Below, one piece after another: positions 59,901 to 64,000 of a stretch of DNA of 64,000 nt (positions are counted from its first letter, which is position 1; the number at the start of each line of letters is the position of its first letter). The stretch covers positions 265,501-329,500 of the forward strand of contig JARUPY010000602.1 in the NCBI GenBank assembly GCA_029817715.1, given 5' to 3'. This stretch comes from Melastoma dodecandrum. Lineage: Eukaryota; Streptophyta; Magnoliopsida; Myrtales; Melastomataceae. The notes under the pieces are model-generated. The model saw only the letters and a list, made by a program, of their open reading frames with translations. It was not told the DNA's origin and did no database searches. The position numbers were made by a program, and so were the translations under genes.

Positions 59901-60087
59901 GGGAGTGGATGATGACGGCAGAGGCGGAGGAGAGGAGGGAGGAGAAGGTGGTGAGGTGGGTGAGGGGGACGTGGGAGACTGTGGCAACGTGGGAGAGGAG
60001 GGCCTGCTCGAGGGTGGGGTCGTCGATGCAGTTGAGGGTCACGACGAGAGGGAGGGAGGAAGAGGTGGACGACTTCGGCGGCGGCAT
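56938..60087 (-). CDS. AN: ANGUSTIFOLIA, plant CtBP/BARS homologue
   Basis: Seven exons: 59491-60087, 59154-59322, 58931-59061, 57912-58712, 57754-57801, 57193-57306 and 56938-57012. They total 1,935 bp (644 aa; Arabidopsis AN about 636) with all phases fitting. The N-terminal two thirds is a D-2-hydroxyacid dehydrogenase-like fold: LPRAAQRRLQPNHLILCLGS, the Rossmann motif LVVGIVGRSKSAKALA, RRMDTLNDLLVASDVISLHCALTN, MPNVLILPRSADYSEEVWMEIREKA. The plant-specific tail has a basic nuclear-type signal (SRSGKKAKKRH), LSSSSR.ASPEDSR, and ends near DGITRWLE. AN controls leaf width, trichome branching and microtubule arrangement and acts around the trans-Golgi and nucleus; CtBP catalytic residues are not conserved in plant AN. 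Start is the first ATG in frame with the conserved domain. Confidence 0.96.
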
Positions 60088-60471
60088 TGTCGTGGCGGAT
60101 CTGTTGGTCCCCGTCCTCCCTAGGGTTCTTTTTGGGGGGACGAACTCCGACGTGACGCACAAGATCGGGGGAGGGGGGGGGGGGGTAACCCTTTTGGGGA
60201 ACTCCTCCGTCGGGGAGGGGGGGCAACCGTTGCTGTTGACGTTCAGCGGAAACCTCCCACCCCTCTTGTGTTAAACAAGTAGATAATTTTGCATTTTCTT
60301 TGGTATCCTCCTCGTACAACCCAGTTCCAGTTCCAAAAGCTTCCCCCTCCTCTCTCGCCCGCCCACAATGTCGTAGGCCCCACTCCCTCCCCGCCGTTCC
60401 CTTTTCCCAAAGTTTTAATCCCTTCCCGCCCTAAAACTCGCGCTCTTCTACCCCCACCCAAGATCATCGGC
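60088..60471. promoter_or_regulatory. Short divergent promoter between AN (-) and the TRAIP-like gene (+)
   Basis: Only 384 bp separate the two start codons, so the promoters must overlap or be shared. A G-run at about 60170-60185 lies within it. No element assigned. Confidence 0.5.
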
Positions 60472-63010
60472 ATGGAAGAACCCCCCAGGTTCGGCCACTA
60501 AGACGATCTGCACCATCTGCTTCAACGACCTCAGGCCCGTCGTCGAGGACCTCCTCGCCATCCCCGTCTGCGGCCATGCCATCCACTCCCACTTCTGTTT
60601 CTTTTCTCTTTTTATTGGTTTTGGTCTGATTTCGGAACCCGTCCCGTGTTTTTTTGGCGTGGTTTGATTTTGGTTTGCAGCATTGGTTCGAATACTGCCC
60701 CAAGACCAAGAAGCATAGCTGCCCTGTCTGCAAGCAGACCTGCGCTGCCGACAAGGTCTGTCACCTTTATTCCAGTCGTTTGGTGCTTGTCCACGGGGGT
60801 TGGTTTCCCGTGGCTGCGACGAAGATGATCCTGCCGGCCGCTTGCTTTAAGGAAAGAAGTCAATAGATTGGAGGCAAAAGTCGGAGGGCTTACCATGGTT
60901 GTGGATCAACAAGAGAAGGATCTTAAAGGTGCTCAACGGCGAGGTGATCGAATTGACTCGACATTCCCTGTTGTCGAGGCGAGTTTGCATTAGATTTTGG
61001 TTGTGTTTGTGTGGATGGATTGTCCTCCTGCTTTCCAAGCTGAACATATATCAATTTATGCCTCAGCCTGCTAACCACATTTAGTCGTGTCTACATGAAA
61101 AGGCAACGTTTTTCTCATGATTGGGTGGTGTATATAACTTGGACCTGTGCTGATAAACAATGTTATTTTTTTTTTAAGTTGTTTGGAAGAGTATTTGTTA
61201 AGGTCGTCCTTCCTTCAAGGTTTTATGAGCCGAATGTTAAATCTAAACGATTTTATGGGTTGTCCTGGAAATGTTGATGACCCATAAGCCATTACGATCG
61301 TTACTGTCTTGTTTTTTTCCAGAGTGTTGTTTTCTTCCTTCCATCCAACTCTGCTTATCTATTGGTACTATTCTTCTCCAGCTACAATTTTTAAGGGAGC
61401 AAGTGAAAAAGGAAGCGTCACTGAAGGAGGATGCCTTCAAACAAAACTGACCATTCAGCAGTTGCTTCACGAGAAATCCCAGGTCTCACTTTTTTCCATT
61501 AGTTACATTTATTTGTCATCTCATATTAATCAAAGACTCTGAAGAGTGCTTATCATTCTGTGGGGTTAATATTGGTTGTGTAGGAATTAGGAGCTTGATA
61601 AAACCTCTTTGGAATGTTTGAGTCTGCAAGAAAGAAATATGGCCTCAGCAAAGGAACTTGCTGCACTCAAATTGTGAGGTTTTCTCGAAGAAAGAAACAA
61701 TTGCCTGGGGCTGCTTTAGTTATTTGCCCAATGCTCTAACTGATGAGTACAATAACAGGGTAGCTGACCTGGACTTGGAGGAAGGCGAAATCTTAAAGCT
61801 TTCCTGCTTGGGCAACGAGTCCAACAGTAGAGATACCATATAATTTTACGGAAGTCTCTTGTCATCCAGAACAAGTGAGTTATCTATTTCTGCGTAGCAG
61901 AACTGCATTGCCATACAACTATGTGCCAACTTAGCCTACTGATAGGCCAGGCTTAATCGATGATGACTGTCCGAACATAACAAATTCTGCAGGAGTTACA
62001 AGGAACTGATGGCAAATTGTAATACTTAAGGGAGGGGTGAGGCACGCTCTAGTAAGAAGCTTGAGAAGGAGCAAGAGAAGATTAGTAAGTTGAAGGTTGG
62101 TTAGCCGCCAATGAAGGTCTATTTTAGAAACAATTATTTTTTTCTTTCAAAAACTAAAGATGGCTTTCTGGTGGTCTAGTTGAGGGTCCAAGAGCTCGAG
62201 GCAGCTCTAAGAGCCTTGAAGGATTCAAAGAGATCTGCTTCTGGAATAAATTCTACCTCTTTTCCTGAATCAATTGCCAAAAGAAACATTCCGGGAGATA
62301 AACAGACGTGTTCTCAACCTTTGTCAGATTTGGGTTTATTGGGTGATGCAGTGAAGGATGAAGGCGTTCCCTTGGGAAAAGAGAACATTGGTACAGTCAG
62401 AAATGGATTTCCAACTGCTTTAACGGACATGTAGATTTATCTTCAGCGCAAATCTCCTCAGCTGGTAAAGGGGCGTTAGCTCATCCAATTCAGAAACAAA
62501 TTATTCCAAATGATGGTTCTGTCAAAGCTAAACAAACAATATCTGATAGATTTTTGGTTCCGAGCCATGAAGAGATAGCAGACACTGTACCAAATGCATC
62601 CATGCTTATAGAATCGGGAAATGAAAAGAAAGCGAGCAGCGAGAATGATGCTACTGATGAAGATTTGTTCATTCTTAATGACATCATGCGAGAAAATTCA
62701 ATGATTAATATCAGAAAGGTGGCTCCAATGCCACTTCCTCTTAGCAAACCAGGTATCATCTTCTCTACTCTATATGGTGCGGGTCCAATGGCCGGCTTCA
62801 ACATCCAAGGAGTAAAGCTGATCTTTGTTTCCCTCCAGGGGACATGTGTTTCTGGAGGATTGCCTGGTCCAGGAACAAAACAATTGCGGCCATGAATATT
62901 TCTAACATTAGAAATGGTGATTTAATTGCTGCTGGTTCGGATGGAAGGGGTGGCAGAGTCAAAGCCCTGAGATCTCCTATCCTGTTGCCAATCGTATGCA
63001 TCCTCGACAC
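60472..63010 (+). pseudogene. Decayed TRAIP-like RING E3 ubiquitin ligase gene
   Basis: The exon-intron gene is still visible but broken repeatedly. The ATG at 60472 is followed by a C-run after which the RING residues CTICFNDL...CGH lie one base out of frame. The second RING exon (60681-60755) reads HWFEYCPKTKKHSCPVCKQTC. Coiled-coil fragments follow, with frame changes near 61445, 61565 and 61843, and stops at about 61675 and 62026-62028. A further frame change is at about 62430, then a long polar region and a C-terminal GDLIAAGSDGRGGRVK motif. TRAIP-type ligases act in replication stress and DNA repair. Introns are retained, so this is an unprocessed pseudogene of the local copy rather than a retrocopy. 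At least six lesions make sequencing error alone unlikely. Confidence 0.75.
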
Positions 63011-64000
63011 CTTCTAAATCTTGTGCGATCCTTGCAAAATGTTTTGGAGTGACTCCTGGCTAGGTTGCTTGTTTTGCCTCCCCTTTTTCCACTTGTGAAT
63101 AAAACCTTGGAATTTATTAATGAGATGTTCACGTTTTCTCAATATTTGGCACCCGTGCACCATCCTCTTTCAGCTGCCCCAACCTTATCAGGATAATCCC
63201 CATCTTCCCATCTCAGGACACATAAAGCAACTATTTTTTTCCTGAAAGCAGGATTGGTAAGGAGAGATAAGCGAAGAGGTACAAATCCTTATCCAAACCT
63301 GCTTTTTCCTCCATCACAAGGAAGCGCCTACAGATCAAACACTTTTTTGGGAAGATAAGTAACTAAAATCAAACTTTTCATCCCTTGAATCGTGATATTT
63401 ATGCAAATGGATTTTTCTGTATAATATATATTTTTTTTAATGTAGCCAAATTGCAAAACTGCCTCCTTGTGTTGTAATTTACTAGTGAAACGAAGGAATT
63501 CCGGTTCTGTAGTTTTCAGTTTCATGCTACATGCGTGTAGACGGAGGATGGTTACTAAAGTGAAGAGCTTTAGGACAGTCGAAGCCAATTAGATGATGTC
63601 TTAGCACCTCGGCCTCAGGTGATAAGGAATTGTGGACGTAGACCAGTCGGTCGACTGGATCATGAAAGCTTAGTAGCCTACTGGCCATAGGAATAGAAAA
63701 CGAGGAAGGGTTTGAGGTGGGGTGGGAAGCATTTACAAAATTGGGGTTATGGTTGCATGAGCATCATCAGGCAGAGGGGTGATGGGACAGTGAAAGGGAA
63801 AGATGATAAAATGTGGTGGTGGTGGTGGAGGGACCATTTTCTAGAAGCACATCATCATCATCCCCAGTTCACTCACTCAAACACTGACCAGAGGGGTGTT
63901 GGGGGGGGGGGGGGGTGCTTGATGATGGTGATGAGATTGGGGGTTGGATGGTGGTGGTAACCAAAACCAAAAACCCAACGGAATTCGGCGGATCAGTTGT
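63011..64000. other. Intergenic to window end
   Basis: About 990 bp, AT-rich, then a G/T-rich segment with (GTG)n and G-runs near 63815-63915. No gene or RNA recognised. Confidence 0.5.

Noticed and set aside
59604..60319. Long Pro/Ser-rich frames overlapping ANGUSTIFOLIA exon 1
   Set aside because: GC-bias shadows of the AN coding frame.

Overview
The window is nuclear DNA from a flowering plant. The genes are split by GT-AG introns, the encoded proteins are closest to plant families such as UGT72, CURT1, DUF1191, LRB, HAWAIIAN SKIRT, MGP4/RGXT, ABIL and ANGUSTIFOLIA, and two Ty1-copia retrotransposons are present. I cannot name the species. Several first exons are GC-rich, as is common in monocots and magnoliids, but this does not settle the lineage. 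All spliced models were built by hand from homology I recall plus exon-phase arithmetic; no alignment or transcript was available.

Layout: 1-2.4 kb, an intronless UGT72-type glucosyltransferase (-). 2.7-7.1 kb, an old, broken copia element with a matching target-site duplication. 7.65-12.7 kb, a much younger copia element with 297-bp LTRs. 13.6-16.2 kb, ADNT1 mitochondrial/ER-type adenylate carrier (+). 16.9-18.8 kb, a DUF1221 pseudokinase (-) with two internal stops. 19.4-22.2 kb, an SLC25A39/40-like mitochondrial carrier (-). 24.5-25.4 kb, a DUF1191 membrane protein (-). 26.6-27.4 kb, thylakoid CURT1A (+). 28.3-29.2 kb, mitoribosomal mL40 (-). 29.5-32.6 kb, LRB-type BTB ubiquitin-ligase adaptor (-). 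35.6-38.4 kb, an At5g41620-like coiled-coil protein (-). 41.0-42.2 kb, HAWAIIAN SKIRT F-box protein (-). 44.2-45.9 kb, MGP4-like xylosyltransferase with frame breaks (-). 46.8-48.9 kb, ABIL1-like SCAR/WAVE subunit (-). 49.6-56.3 kb, golgin candidate 3/4 (+). 56.9-60.1 kb, ANGUSTIFOLIA (-). 60.5-63.0 kb, a decayed TRAIP-like RING gene (+).

There is no operon logic here. The genes are independent housekeeping and developmental loci. What links them is gene order: recalled Arabidopsis loci for most of them fall in a few small intervals (At4g01070-At4g01220, At2g46180-At2g46320, At3g61570-At3g61600). The window therefore looks like a less fractionated version of a block that Arabidopsis holds in several duplicated copies.

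I found no convincing undescribed system. The most interesting signals are: a reading frame of about 638 codons interrupted only by two stops; conserved genes carrying one- or two-base frame errors, often in short homopolymers; an LRB gene whose ancestral start codon appears to read ATA; two GC-AG introns; and a small inversion inside the older copia element.
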